Source: Myxocyprinus asiaticus (taxonomy: Eukaryota > Chordata > Actinopteri > Cypriniformes > Catostomidae). Taken from it: DNA of 64,000 bases. This document shows positions 1 to 13,400 of this stretch, one piece after another (position 1 is the first letter of the stretch; every line of letters begins with the position of its first letter). Position numbers and translations under genes: made by a program. The notes below the pieces were generated by a model. That model was not told the origin of the DNA. It ran no database searches and saw only the letters and a program-made list of their open reading frames with translations. The stretch is taken from NCBI RefSeq assembly GCF_019703515.2, contig NC_059382.1, positions 14,115,001-14,179,000 of the forward strand, given 5' to 3'.

Positions 1-1329
1 TCATTCCAATTTGTGTCCCATAGTCAACAATTTATTAGTTACTAACGTCTGCAGCCATGTGATGTTGTCATGCTGGCGTGCAAGTTTTACTCTATACAAG
101 CACTCACAAAGAGCAAAATCTAGCTAATAAAATATTTCAGAGTAGCGCAAAACTAAAAAAAAAAAAAAAAAAAAAAAATAACATTCACTTTGGAAGTATC
201 CATGACTTTTCAGATTGTATTTATTTCCACTTTTCCAAACCTGGAAATCATAATTTTTAAATAGCTGATATTTCTATGTTTTTCATGACCATGGGAAACC
301 TGTGTATCATTGCATTGGGATGCCAACACAACATACACTCAAAATGATTTTTTGGCCTATTTTTGAGATTTACGCATTTCAATTTCATAACAAAATTCCA
401 TCAAATTTAATTTTATTATTTTGTTTCATTTAATTTCATCAAAGATTACTCAGTTCAATTTAATGGAATATTGTTATGAAGTTGAAATGTGTAAACCTTA
501 AAAAATAGGCTAAAATATATTTTTTTAGTCTACCAGTTGTTATAGGGGTAAGATTAGAGTCTGTGTTAGAGATGTATGTCCTGCCTCACAAAATGTGCTA
601 CTTACTTTTATTTTATTTTTTACAAGTTTTTCAAGGTTGCAGTATGCCCACCTTGTTATTTTCAGCCTGACAAACTGTGCAACCCATGATTTTCTACACG
701 TTTATTAAGGTATATACATCATTAACACAGTAGGATGCCACTTTACAGAAATGGTACCGTATACTGTACATAAAAGTCATCTCTTGTATTCAGACACAAT
801 GTAGTTTTTATGTAGTGTCTCACATCCTTTGCGAGGCCTACTCATCCTTTTACTAAGACCTGCACTGCCCTCTACTGTTAGATACTAGAAATAGCAATTG
901 TTAGACTGTCAAGGACAAGGCTCTTTATGACACCAACATCATTTGCAAGTACCTTTCCGCTGATACATATCTTTCGAGCGGTTAAACTAGGAAGTTATGA
1001 TCTGTTAATCTCTTATATGCATATGCTGCGCAAAACAGTCAAATATCATGATGGGACTTTGTCCACGGGGCGTCATAATTTGACTAATCTGTATCACATA
1101 TCTGAATATCATACACGCATCATGCTCATGTGGAAGTAGTAACTGCAAATTATAGGACTCCAAGAGTAAACATGCTGTTTTGTTTCCTGTGGGGAGCGGA
1201 TCAGCAGTGAAGCTGTTGCTATAGAAACGCAGGCAGCACAGGTTGTCGTTGGCTGTATGGTGGAAAGGTATTGAAGGTGCACTCATATGTCAGGGAAGTA
1301 ATAGGCTGGTGGGTCTGGAGACCGGCGAT
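1..1329. other. 5' flank of eml2, no gene seen
   Basis: AT-rich noncoding sequence with an A-tract at 153-178 and a palindromic MITE at about 345-525. Short ORFs on both strands lack family motifs or codon signal. Any 5' UTR exon of eml2 would lie here but cannot be fixed from sequence alone. Confidence 0.6.
345..525. repeat. palindromic MITE-like element
   Basis: Left arm about 345-401 (core GGCCTATTTTTGAGATTTAC) and right arm about 463-525 are imperfect reverse complements: both arms read CCTATTTTT, TTTAC, CATTTCAA, TTCATAACAA and ATTCCAT in order when one is inverted. The loop is AT-rich. This is the form of a short nonautonomous DNA transposon; the family is not recognised with certainty. 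Confidence 0.65.
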
Positions 1330-1332
1330 TAA

Positions 1333-1386
<54 letters not shown>
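1330..1386. repeat. ATT/AAT trinucleotide microsatellite
   Basis: About 18 uninterrupted AAT units ending roughly 26 bp before the eml2 start codon, so it lies in the 5' UTR or core promoter. It creates artificial poly-Ile or poly-Tyr ORFs on the minus strand. Confidence 0.9.
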
Positions 1387-1387
<1 letters not shown>

Positions 1388-1412
1388 TAGGATTTGATAA
1401 AAAGAGACGGAC

Positions 1413-1482
1413 ATGTCGGAGCGAGTAGCCTCATGTGGGAACCTGTATGATGCAAACACCCTTCTGCTTCGATATTGCAACG
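1413..1482 (+). CDS. eml2: eml2 coding exon 1 (start codon)
   Basis: Encodes residues 1-23 plus one base, starting MSERVASCGNLYDANTLL. The ATG lies at 1413 and a strong donor (GTAAGT) follows 1482. The pattern LYD-x-LL...CND resembles the first exon of long vertebrate EML1-type isoforms, and the one-base phase matches exon 2 to give an Asp codon. It is followed by a 3.6-kb intron. Confidence 0.82.
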
Positions 1483-4400
1483 GTAAGTTTGGCAGCGACT
1501 TGACTGAACACACATAATGCGCGCGAGACCGCAAGAGACGCTAGTATTTGTTGTCGTCACACGCGCAGGTGTGATCGATTCGAATATGTATTGTTTCAAA
1601 TGTTGCACTTTTTAGTCATTATGAGGTCATTCAGAATTGTACATTAACATTCCACTAATGTAATGGAATTGACGTGTCAGAGTGCGTCACTGCCTGCGCG
1701 GGTACAACAGAATAAACGGTCTCAGTGCTATTACCGGCGACTATATTTGTTTAAATTGCTAATCATTTTTGAATACATGCAAATTTCACTCCTCCCTTAA
1801 AACACATTTTCTTATTATCGCATATCCGCGGTTTGGTTACATTGTCAGATGGTTTCGTCTTTGTGAGGGTACAAAAAAGGAAATTATTCAGATTCACACA
1901 GGCTCTTGAATGATGTGAAATATTTCTGTTGACAGAAAATCTATGATCTGACTTCAAGATTATGTGTTTACATTTTCTAGTCTGTGTCAAGCAGGTGCCC
2001 TCATCAGCTGTTGATATGATTCCAACCTGTTCCCATTTTCTAAGACCGCACACATATTCAGCTTGTTAAATCACTGGGACTTTGATGATTGAATTAAGCA
2101 ATAAGAAAGCTTTTAGTGAAAAGAATGCACAGAGTTACTTATGTATTGTGATACATTAATCTAGTGTATAATATAACCCCCTTAGATGGATATGTCTTGG
2201 TTACAGTGTTGTATCCCTGGTATACCAATTTCTAATGGACAGTGAGTTTAACAAAGAACTCTATCACAGATACAGTGTCAGGATGATGTAAGCATTAGCA
2301 AGCAATAGTCAAGTCTTGTTTATTTATAGGCATAAAACACATTTAAAAACAACTGAAGTTTGAGCTAAAGGGCTGTATATTATAAGCAATTATTTCAAAG
2401 CAATTAATAATTTATAAATGATTGAATTTATTAAAAAACAATTGTTTACATGCACGTCCTCACACTGATTATAAGCCGGCAACGTGAATAGTCATGTAAG
2501 TCATTAAATGGTTTTACTTTATCGATGCAAGGTCATAAATGGCTTAAGAATAAATCGACTGGTAGATTTTTGCCCATTATCCCGATTTCGTGTAGCATGT
2601 AAACACCTTTACCGGTGTTCATGTAATTGTTGAGCGCATACCTTTTCACTGAAAAGTGCACATGCCTTTTCAGCAGAGAATAACTAGATTTTTTATTTTT
2701 ATTTATGTTAATGTGGTTTTCTTGCTTTGTTGGATTTTTTTTAATAAACAGATTTTTGGGAGTTGTTATTGGTGTGCATGTAAACTGGCTCATTGTTTGG
2801 GTTTTCAAGTTGGTCAATTTCTGCGACAGATGGTTGGCTGAACGACAGATGGATGGGTAGACCCTATATGATGAGAATAGGCTGGTGGGTCAGAGAGAGT
2901 GTCAGTCCATGTTGTACAGCTCGATTAGTGCACATCAAACAATACATGGTTCATGCTCTCTCATGTGTCTGTGTCTGTCTACTGTTTAGATCCAGGGTTT
3001 TCAACCCTTGAAGGACTGTGACGTGAAGGTACTGCAGGAGGTTAGTGGAAAAGGTCTATAAAATATATGCAATTTTCTTTAAAAATTGTCATGACATTGT
3101 TTATCTGTTTGAATGAACATCGACTAATGATCTGATGAACATTATATGATGTAAAAAAGATTTTTGTTGTTTTTAATTAAACTTCCCTGTATTTGGGTTC
3201 CCGGGTCTGGATGAGAGTGTTCCTAGGTCTGTAAAGGTTGATAAACCCTGGTTAGACTGATTTAATATGTTGGATCTCAGAATCTGAGATTTGAGGTCTG
3301 GCTATGATAGAACCATAATCCCTAATGTGAACAGTATTGATTCAGATTATAAGAAAACAAGCATGCACTCCAAGGATTTGATGGTGCAAGAGGTTGCAAA
3401 TTGTCAAACAGACAGACACACTTTTTGTGTGCTATTGGAGAGGCTGGTCAGTGCACTTCCTGGTAGTGCTTGGCCAATGCATCAGACAGGTCTGGAGTCC
3501 AGCCAACCCCTTTTCTCTGCCAACAGCACCACCAGCAGTTTTATACCGCATAGGAGACGGCAGTGAAGAACAGCGTCCTATTACAAACATCACTCTTCTC
3601 TTTACTCACAGCACAGAGTGGTAAAGGGTGGGGGGAGGGAGAGGAAGGGAGGTCCAGACATGGGATCAGTCATCCAGCAAGCAAGGGGAAGGTGGGAGAG
3701 TGAAGCCTTGGCCGGGAAGGCATTTAGTACCTTTAGGAAACCCCTAGAGAAGTACAGTGGATCAGGCTGTCTGACTGGTTGATTGACAGGCGGACATAGT
3801 ACTGACTGGAATGGCAGGTAGGAGGGAAATACAAGCAGAGCGGGATCAATGAATATTTCAGCAGGATCGGTCACTGAGCATCCGGTTTCCTCCAGACTTC
3901 TTTTGTCTTTAAACATCGTTATACCTTTTTCTTCAATCTCCCATCCTCTCCCCTCCCCTCTCTTACCTTCTACTTTTTCCTCCCATCTTGTTTCACTTTT
4001 ATTATTGCGGTTGACGTGCTTGCCACCTGCTGATGGTGCCTTACGACTGTGATCTCTGTGTGTTTAGCAGGTGCAGGCGTTAAAAGAGGTTTATTAGATA
4101 TGCACACTTGGCGTGCAGCCCGTTGCATTGCCCTTGGGAAATATGATATTGTGCAGCTAAATTTGGAAAAATGACAGAATAGATTCTGATTCTGTTTTCT
4201 GTAATATATGCATATGTAATATATAGAAGTTTTAGACATTTGTTAACATTTCATTTTGTTTGAAGATGCATTCAATTTCTTAGGCTTCATTTTTTAAAAA
4301 AAAATTTTTATCTGGTTTGTACTGTAGATCAGTGGATTTCAACCGGTTTTGTGGAGACCTAACACAAGTTATTTATCGTACTAAAGTAATTAAATATTGA

Positions 4401-7400
4401 TTACCAACCTACAGTAACATGGAACAAACAAAATTTGGCAATTTAATGTCAAAAATTGTGTTTTACTGCTTATATCAAGGAATGGACAGCCAGATGTTGT
4501 CATCCGCCTATGTTGGCTAGCTTTGACCAAATGACAGATGAGTTTACCAAAATAACTTTGACTTTGATTGGATGCACTGCCTGTAACTTCAACAACAAAA
4601 GATAAAGGGAACCCTTTTTAAAGTACATAAGAATGTTTAATTTGCTACCCCTACTATGTATAATTACTGTAGTTTATTATATGCATTTAGCTAAGTTTCC
4701 CCCTGCTGTTCACGACCATATCAGAACAGACTTGCGACCCTTTTTTGAGTCGCTATTCACCAGTTGAAAACCACTGATATAAATTGTTTGATTTATTATT
4801 TATATCAGTATGTACAAATTATGTTTTCTTACCAATCATGTAGTCTGTCTTTTTAACCACAGATGTTTTGATTTAATATCACAAATTAAAATGGGCTTTT
4901 CACTTTAAGTTGGTGTAGTGGCTTTTTAGACAAAATCCATTGTTTACATTTGAATCTTTCAACCAAAGCAACTTAGAGTGCGTTCATGCCATGCTTTACC
5001 AGTTAAGCTACAGCAACACAGCTTCTTTGAAAATAATGCTAAATGCCAATAACGAAATTCCATTCAATTTTAACACTATATTTCATCTGACTGTCTCCCT
5101 CCTTTTCTCTCTTTTGCTCAGATGATAACTTATCAGCCGGGAGTGGGATGGAGATGGATGACCGTCTGTCTCACCTGGAGCAGAGGGTGCAGCTGCAAGA
5201 GGATGAGATTCAGCTGCTGAAGGCGGCACTGGCGGATGCTCTAAGACGATTGGGCTGCTGTGAGGAGAACACCCAGGCCAGCAGCAAGAAAGGGGGACCC
5301 ACTAAAGGTCAGAACTCCATCACGCCCTTATGTTTAATACCAATATGGTCTGTAATACCAGGAGAGAGCACCACAAGAAAACACTCAGTCCCAAGCCCTT
5401 ACTAACGACTATCCTGAGCTCTGACGAATGGCCGCAGACAGTGAAAAACAGGGGGGAAAAATTTATTTCAGCCCTTAAAAAAAAAAAAAAAAAAAAAGTT
5501 ACTGGCACAACATCTATAATGAAATGTGTTTGGTTTAAAAATTATGATCGCATTGAAAGTATGGCAACGTGCACAACTAGTAATTAGAGCCAAAGTTTTG
5601 TAAGGGGACAACCAGTTTTTGTGCTCTGCTTAGAGACAATGTAAATGTTAATGTTGAGCCAAAGCAACCAATTTAGAGGGTAGTGGTCAGAGGGTAATGT
5701 TAAATAGATTGCATGTGGGAGGTGAATTTCATTTGCATATGTCATCTCAGTTCTTCTGTTTCTTCCTTTCTGTTTAGTTCGGCAGATATTGCAAGCTCTG
5801 CCATCCAAGCCTCTTACCAATGGCTATGTACAGACAAAACGCTTGAGTGGCTATCCTTCCTCTCCCTCCTCTCCTAAGAAGGAGGTGCTGATGTCTATCA
5901 AAAGGTGAGAGTTACAGTATATGCAAGATATATAAACATTGTTTACACATTTTGCAAGTGTTGTTTTATTGGAAGGCATGCTGGTATCAGATGTCATAAT
6001 AGCATTAGAATGTTGAAAAAAAAAAACGTCTCCGGTTACTCTCGTAACCTCTGTTCCCTGAGATGAAGGGAACGAGACATTGCTAAATGCTTTGGGGAAA
6101 TTTCATTTCCACCACCTAGTTGAAGCCTTTGTATCATAACGGCAATCTTATGATTGGCAATGGTGTTTGAGCCTTGCCCTTTTAGGCGTGCATTTACCCT
6201 ATATAAACGGGCACTCACACACCATTTCTTCAGAATTTTCTGACTGAGGATGAGAACGCATCAATCATACCTCGAAATTCTGAAGTGGTAGTGCGGCCAA
6301 GTTTGCAATGTCTCGTTCCCTTCATCTCAGGGAACCGAGGTTACAAGAGTAACCGGAGACGTTCCCTATTGATTCAGTTCAAGAGACATTGTTGAAAGCT
6401 TTGGGGAATGGAGTCCCATCACGGCGTGCTACGTAACGTAATACCCTTAGATGCACCAGAGTATAAAACACTTAGAAGAATATGTATATAAGGTATATAG
6501 TGTATATAAGGTCACAGGCCCATCGTGCAGTGGATTAGTATAATATCTCTTAAGTGTGTATGAAAATAAATATCCCCATATGGTGAAAACCAGACAGGGA
6601 GTTAATCTTAGTCTGAGGATGTATATGAGTCATATAATACACACAGTATAATTTAACCACTTTGTACCAGAGGTTTTATTATTTTTATTGGAAGTGCTTG
6701 TGACTTCTAGTGGGAGTAAATTGGGTAGAGGCCTACACAGGCGACTGTATTAAAATATAACAGGTAGCCCGCCCGTGATAAGGGCTCGGGCTCGGGCTCA
6801 CCTGCCAGGTGTTGGAATAGTAAGTTCTCTAGACAGAGAGGACTCGTGAAGTGATGGTCTAGGTTATAAAATCTTGCAAACGTGTTTTGTGAAGACCATC
6901 CTGCTGCAAAGTATACATTCTGTAGGGATATACCATTTGTCCATGCCCATGAAGAGGCCATGCCTCTAGTTGAATGCACTTTCATGCCAATTGGGCATCT
7001 CACACCCTGTGATTCATAAGCGAGGTCAACTGCTTTTGTGCATCCTCCATAACAAACAAAGAGCTGATCTGACAGTCTAAACTGGCGAGTGCGCTCCACA
7101 TACGTGTGCAATGCCCTTACGGGGCATAATAAATGCACTACCTGCTCCTCATCCGATTTAGACGGTGGAGAAGAGAAAGCTTGCAGGTGCACTATCTGAG
7201 CCCTAAAGGGTGTGGAAAGCACCTTAGGCACATAGTCTTTTTTGGGTTTGATGGTGGCTTTTGAAAGCCCAGGACCGAATTCCAGACATGAACTGTCAAC
7301 CCACAGCGCCTGTATATTGCTAACTCGTTTGACTGAGGCCAGAGCCAACAGCAGTGCCGTCTTTAAAGAGAGCACACGTAACTCAGCAGATTCCAAAGGA

Positions 7401-10400
7401 TTGAACAGCGATGAGATCGTGTCTGCCAATAGAGGAGTCAGCCTCTGGAGAGTGAAATGCAGAGATGGTCACTACATAAACCTTCAGAGTTGACAGAGTA
7501 AATCCTGCATCCAACCGCTCTTGAAGGAATGTAAGGATCTCCGTTATGGGGCAATTCAATGGGTCTTTGCTATGTAAAGAGCACCAATCTGTAAACACAC
7601 ACCATTTTAGTACATAGAGGTGTCTCGTAGATGGCACTCTAGCCTGCAAAATGGTGTTTATTACAGACTGAGCCAATTCTGTCTCGTTCATTGTGCTCCA
7701 TTCAGGGGCCATACGTGTAGGTTCCACAGCTCCGACTGGGGATGCCAAATCATGCCCTGCGCTTGAGAGAGCAGATCCCTCCTCAGTGGTGTTTCCCAAT
7801 GAGGGCCACCTAATATCTCCATCATTTCCATAAACCATGGTTGGTTGGGCCATTTCAGTTGCCATGAGAGTCACGGCATCGTTATCATTATCAGACCTGC
7901 CAGAGACGACCACATCACACTCATTCATAGAGGGCCGGAGGTCAATGTATAGTTTAAAAAAGATTTGGTGTGTGAAACCTATTATGCAGTGTTGATAAAC
8001 ATTTCAAACAGTAGTATGCTACATAGTCACATGACCTCAATATGTTGCATGTTTCAACAAGTGGCATTCAGTTACTCAGTTATAAAAATGGTTATTTGAA
8101 TTTTTTCATTCTAATTTTGTGCAAAAATGCCTTAACTCTTGACAGTCTGATCAAATAAGGAGTTAAGAAGGAGATTATAGCTTCCCACCGGTTCATTCAT
8201 CACACTGAAAATAGAAGGTCAATTTGAACACACTGCACTGTGGAATACAGTATTCCACACAGTCAGTTTGCTCTGTTGCATACTGCACATTTTAGCAAAT
8301 GTTGGTCATCCCATTCAGTGCATAGGCTACTAAACATTTATGCATATTGCATACTGCAGGAAGTATTACAGTAAAATGGTAGTGTGCTTTTCTGAACATT
8401 TCGAAGCCTTTGTTTTTGTACTAGCATGCTACAAACGGACTACTACATCAGTATATACTCTGTACTGCATGTCTTCTTTTTAAATAGTATACAGTTCTGT
8501 ACACAGTATTCAATGAAATGTGCAGAGTATTCAGATAAAAATGCATGCAGAATTTTTTTTTTTATATTTAGCATTATTAGTATGATTGTATGATTTTTTT
8601 TTATATATTTAGCATTATTAGTATGATTGTATGATTGCACACCTCTGAACGTCTTAAAAGACCAATACCTTATAGCAGATGAAGTCTTATAAGTGTTGTT
8701 CAATATTCAATGCCTAAACCGTGATTGTATTATGTTGTCAGCCATGTCCAAGGTCTGCATTGTTCTGTCTCTTCTTCTCCTATTTCTTCACCAGTTCTGT
8801 TCAATCTCATGCTCTTGTCTCTGTGTGTTAGGAAGAGCATGTCCACAGAGCGTCTGTCCACGGTGAAGAAGGATATGGCCGACTCCCGCAGCAGAACCAC
8901 CTCATCTAGCAGCTCAACCTGCGGAAAGAGAGACAGGTGATCACACAGACAACATAAACTCATTCATCAAGGAGAATGCATCACATTTCTCTTGTACTGT
9001 CATTTTTCGAGGAGTATAGTGTCTACTATAGTGTACTAGTCAGATTTAAACAGTTGTGCCTTTTATCGGCTCTCTGTAGTACTTGATTCTGATTGGTCAA
9101 TCACAGCATCCTGCTGTCAGATATTTTTTAGAATGACTACTAAACTGACGATTTAATTGAAGATTTGATTGACGATTGACCCTGGCAACCCAACTCCTAT
9201 GCTACCTCCTTCAATTCTACGTGGCCACTTTCTAATTACAAGAAATAATTTCTACTCGAAAGAAAATTTCATGTCCATTTATTTACTTATTTGTCAAGTA
9301 GCCTTGTAATAAGTAGAATAAAATACAGTCTGCCTTACTTTATGGACCCTTTTGACAAAAGCTCAGTATAGTCCTCTCACTCTTTCTCATCTAACTGAAG
9401 TGCACGAAACTAAATGATTTTTCCAGAAACTGATATGGTGTATTGAAAACAGGAATGCAAATTCTGTTCTTCTCATGCTTTTCCTCAAAACCATGACTCT
9501 AGAACAAGATCTTGGGCCAAGACAGACAAAAATAGTCACTGTGTTTAAGCTTCGGTGTCTAATTAGATGATAGCCACAGACCTTTGTTCGGGGAGACACC
9601 CAGCAATTATTAGGTTTCCATTATGTGCTTGGGCTCAAAGCAGAAGAGCACAGAGAGTGCTGTCTCACTTGCATGTTGATGACAGATATGTCTATTGTTT
9701 TGTTTCTCATTAAAAAAAGACATTACATTTATTTTATGCATGTGATATATTCACCACTAGAGGTGCATTGTTGTGCATTTAGGCAGCTTAGGGAGAATAT
9801 GATCAAATAGTCAAATAGTATAAATAATTTAGGATGTGTTTACATGGAGTTCCAGGAAAGAAGGTAAACCAGATGTTCAGGGTAGATCTTGTTTCAGACA
9901 AGGCAAGTAAAGTGAATTGCACAGGGTCAGCAAATTGTTGACCATTGACTTTTTTTAATCAACATAAAGATTTTAGCTTCAAATTGCTAAGAATGTATAA
10001 GGGAAATTGTATCTTAGGTCCTGTTATTTGTCACCATTTCTTTAACATTTTTAATAGTTAAAGTTTATTTTAAATGGTACTGCAGTGTGGAAAATTAATT
10101 TAAAATACAAATATTCTACGTAGTCTCTTAATTGCTGAGGTTATAATATCTGCATGCATAATAATAATGAAATAATTTGAAAAATGTTGTTAAAATCATT
10201 TTAAATGAAGTTTAGTTTGTCACAGGCCAGGACAATGTCAATTTCCCAGAAGTATTTCATGTACCCAAATACTGAGTAGAGAAAAGTTCAAGCTTGTCGC
10301 CATTTGTTAAGCCTTTGTTGGTACTCCAAACCACAACAAAATGAAAACTTAATGTCAATAAAGGGTTAACTGTCAGATCAAACAAGTTCCCCACTGAGCA

Positions 10401-13400
10401 CGTGCAGGGTATTTGTACAATAGATAATCCTTCACGATAACAGTGTTTCATACTGTATATGGCGTGCTGATTGGTTGAGACTGAACATTGCCATGTGCGT
10501 GGCAGTTCTGTACAGGCAATTGGTTGGCACGCTCACCACTGAAAAAGTCTTGACCACAGAATGCATCATGTTACTGCATAAAGGACTGGGGGGTGTGGTC
10601 ACTCAAAAAGGGGCTGTCATGTCTAGTCAGAAAGTGTTCTGTCATTGGCTAGTTAGGTCCATATTTCTGCAGAGCTGAAGTTAACTCAAACAAGGAACTG
10701 AGTCTTTTGCCAGACGGTTCTGCAAATTCCAGCTAGCACTTGAACTACATAACAGAAAAACACCATGAAGAGGTCAACAAGGTAAACAGCATTTTTGTTT
10801 AGCTCTTTCTTGTCATCAAAAGACAAAGTTTTGATAGCTTTGTAGGTAAGTTTGGTCATGGAGTGGTTGGTTTCATCTTCCTGCAACAAAACAAACAGAA
10901 GTAGACAAACACAAATGTTTTCAACAGCATCCCTATGAAAACGCAACCACAGATTTTGTTGATAAGCAACAAACACCTTTCTTTTTTCTTTGTACTTCAA
11001 AAGGATAGATTTCAAATGTGAAAACAATATTATTGGTAAATGTTAAACCTTTTAGATCCGGAGTTCACTCTGCTGTTTAATTTTATCTGGTTTTATTATT
11101 TGTTTATTCTTATTGCACTGAAGGGTTTGTGCATGAATCATCTTGCAAAAACTTGCATGTTTCCATCTGGCTTTGATTGCTCGTCAGCGTTGTCAAAACA
11201 AAACCTAGTTATTGATTCCCCGACTTCTATTGAAGTTGAAGCACGCCACATATAAAACAAAAGTTTTACTAATTGGCTCAGCACATTGCTTATTTGGCAT
11301 TCTGTGCAGAGTGAACTATTGATTTGTCACTGCTGCTCAGCCGTATGTATTAAACATGGAACCCACCCATGGCCACACACACATACATCTTTCTGAAGGC
11401 AAATTAGAGTGCTCTGCTGCAGGAAAGGGAATGGTTTGCGGGACATCATGTCCATTAAATGCAGGCAAATGTTTTTAATGAACTCTGTCAGGGATTTTCT
11501 TATTTTAGAGATTTTAATTAATCCATTATACTTTGTGCAGGTCTTGTGTGTTGTTTTTCTGGATAAAATGTATGAATTGTGAAATTGGAGTACCTCGCTA
11601 GCACAGTCTATGGTATGGATGGGTGAATGCATAGTCAGCGCATTAGTAGCAAGTATTTGTATGGCTCTCACTTCCTTTGTGGTCATGCACATTAGTGGTA
11701 CACATACGAACAACATTATATTGAGTGTGGTTGCTACACAACCTAGAGTGCTTGGTGGATTTTTCCAGTAAGTGCTAATAGGAAAATGGCTTTGTTGCCT
11801 GGTCATCTAACATTGTATGTGCCATCTATAAACCTAAAATAAGATGTGTAGACCCATTTACAAATAGAAATAGTTTTCTTTATACAGTTAGGCATAATAT
11901 GTTGCTAAGTGAATGTCAAGTTATTTTCAACCCACACTACTCAGTAAAGGATGAGGCTTGGTTTGGTGTGGCCTGCTTTGGTTTAAGCATTGCTTTAATG
12001 AAGGATTTGGATGGTTTCAGCAGTATCGTCGGGAAAGAGCATTGTGGGGCTTTTTCTGTTCAGTGCCACCCACAATCATTCTGTCTCTTCTTTACATACT
12101 GTAACAGCCTTTGCTTTGCTCTGCATTGTAGGGAAGGTTAGCTCTTCATACCAAAGACAATATTTGCTATCCAACTCTCCCACTCTCCATTAGTGTACAT
12201 GAGTTTCACACACATTTACCAGCAGATTCCTTACATCAATACTGGATTGACAGGTCTAATTGATCAGTGGTGTACATTTCGCGGTCTTAAACAAGCTGTC
12301 AATCAAACCAATCTTACATCAGCATGTAGTGGAAAGGTGTGTGGTTAGGAAAAGGTGATACAAAATGCACGCACAAACACTTTTTATTTTTCTTCAGTTT
12401 GTCTTTATTTCATTAATTTCATTTACATTACATTTTTAGCATGGTGGTGCAAGTGCATGGTTGTTTTTGGAAAATAATTATCCCCAATGCTGGCGTTCCC
12501 CCAAATCTGTTGTTTTTGTCCAGCACACGGCACTGAAACTGGCCGTACTGAAGTTGAAAGCAGTTTTGGGTGACCCTCTTCTCCTGTCACTTTAACTCAG
12601 TGTTCTCTCCATTGCACAGCAGTATACAGCTCAATGAGTGAGGCCACATGAAAGCAGGGGCGGAAATAATGACAAAGTACAAAAAAAGCAAAGAAAACAT
12701 GCAAAACTTTACAGTGTTTATTATTATTTTATTTTTTAAGTTATGGGGCCGTTTTTGGCTTAAAAGGCTATTTGATCTGTGAAGTAATGAATGAATAAAA
12801 GACTTGTCTCTCTTTTTCTTTCAGCAAAACCAAAGAGTGTACCATTAATGCTGGTAAGTTTTCATACAGTGTATTCTTTTCTGAAGTAATATGATGCAAA
12901 TTAAAAAATAAGTGTTTTATTGTTCATAGGTACATTAATAAGAGGCCAAGGCAAATTATTAGTGGTCCTTACTAAGACAACATCACTGTTACTATTGCTC
13001 ATATTAATGATTTGAATAAATCCCTAAATATTAAACTCCTGTCAGAGTTCGGCCACTTATGTTGGTTGAATTTTTGTTGTCTTTGTGGCTGAGCTCTGAC
13101 ACCCCTGTTTAGCGTTTTGTCTAGTCTATGTGAGAATGCATGGCTCGCCCTCTTGGTGTTGTCATGCATTCTCTTGTCTTGTTGGTTATTGGCACGAGTG
13201 CATTGCTCTTATGTCATCCTTGCTGCATGCAGTCGTATCAGTTGTTTCATGTTTGTCTCTTGCGACCTTAGGCACGTTTCACGTTGCGCTCGCTCTGCAC
13301 TGCGCATCCGGGTCGTGATTCTTTGTAATGTTGTGCTGGAGTTCGGCCGCTTCTTTCTTGGAGCCTGTTTATCTGTGGCCAAGCCCTCGCACAAATGTCA

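Noticed and set aside
1219..1608. Minus-strand ORFs with poly-Ile or poly-Tyr
   Set aside because: They read through the AAT array and overlap eml2 exon 1 antisense.
5148..5405. Reading eml2 exon 2 through to a stop at 5405 as a short protein
   Set aside because: A good donor at 5308 and exact phase match to exon 3 show that the rest is intron.
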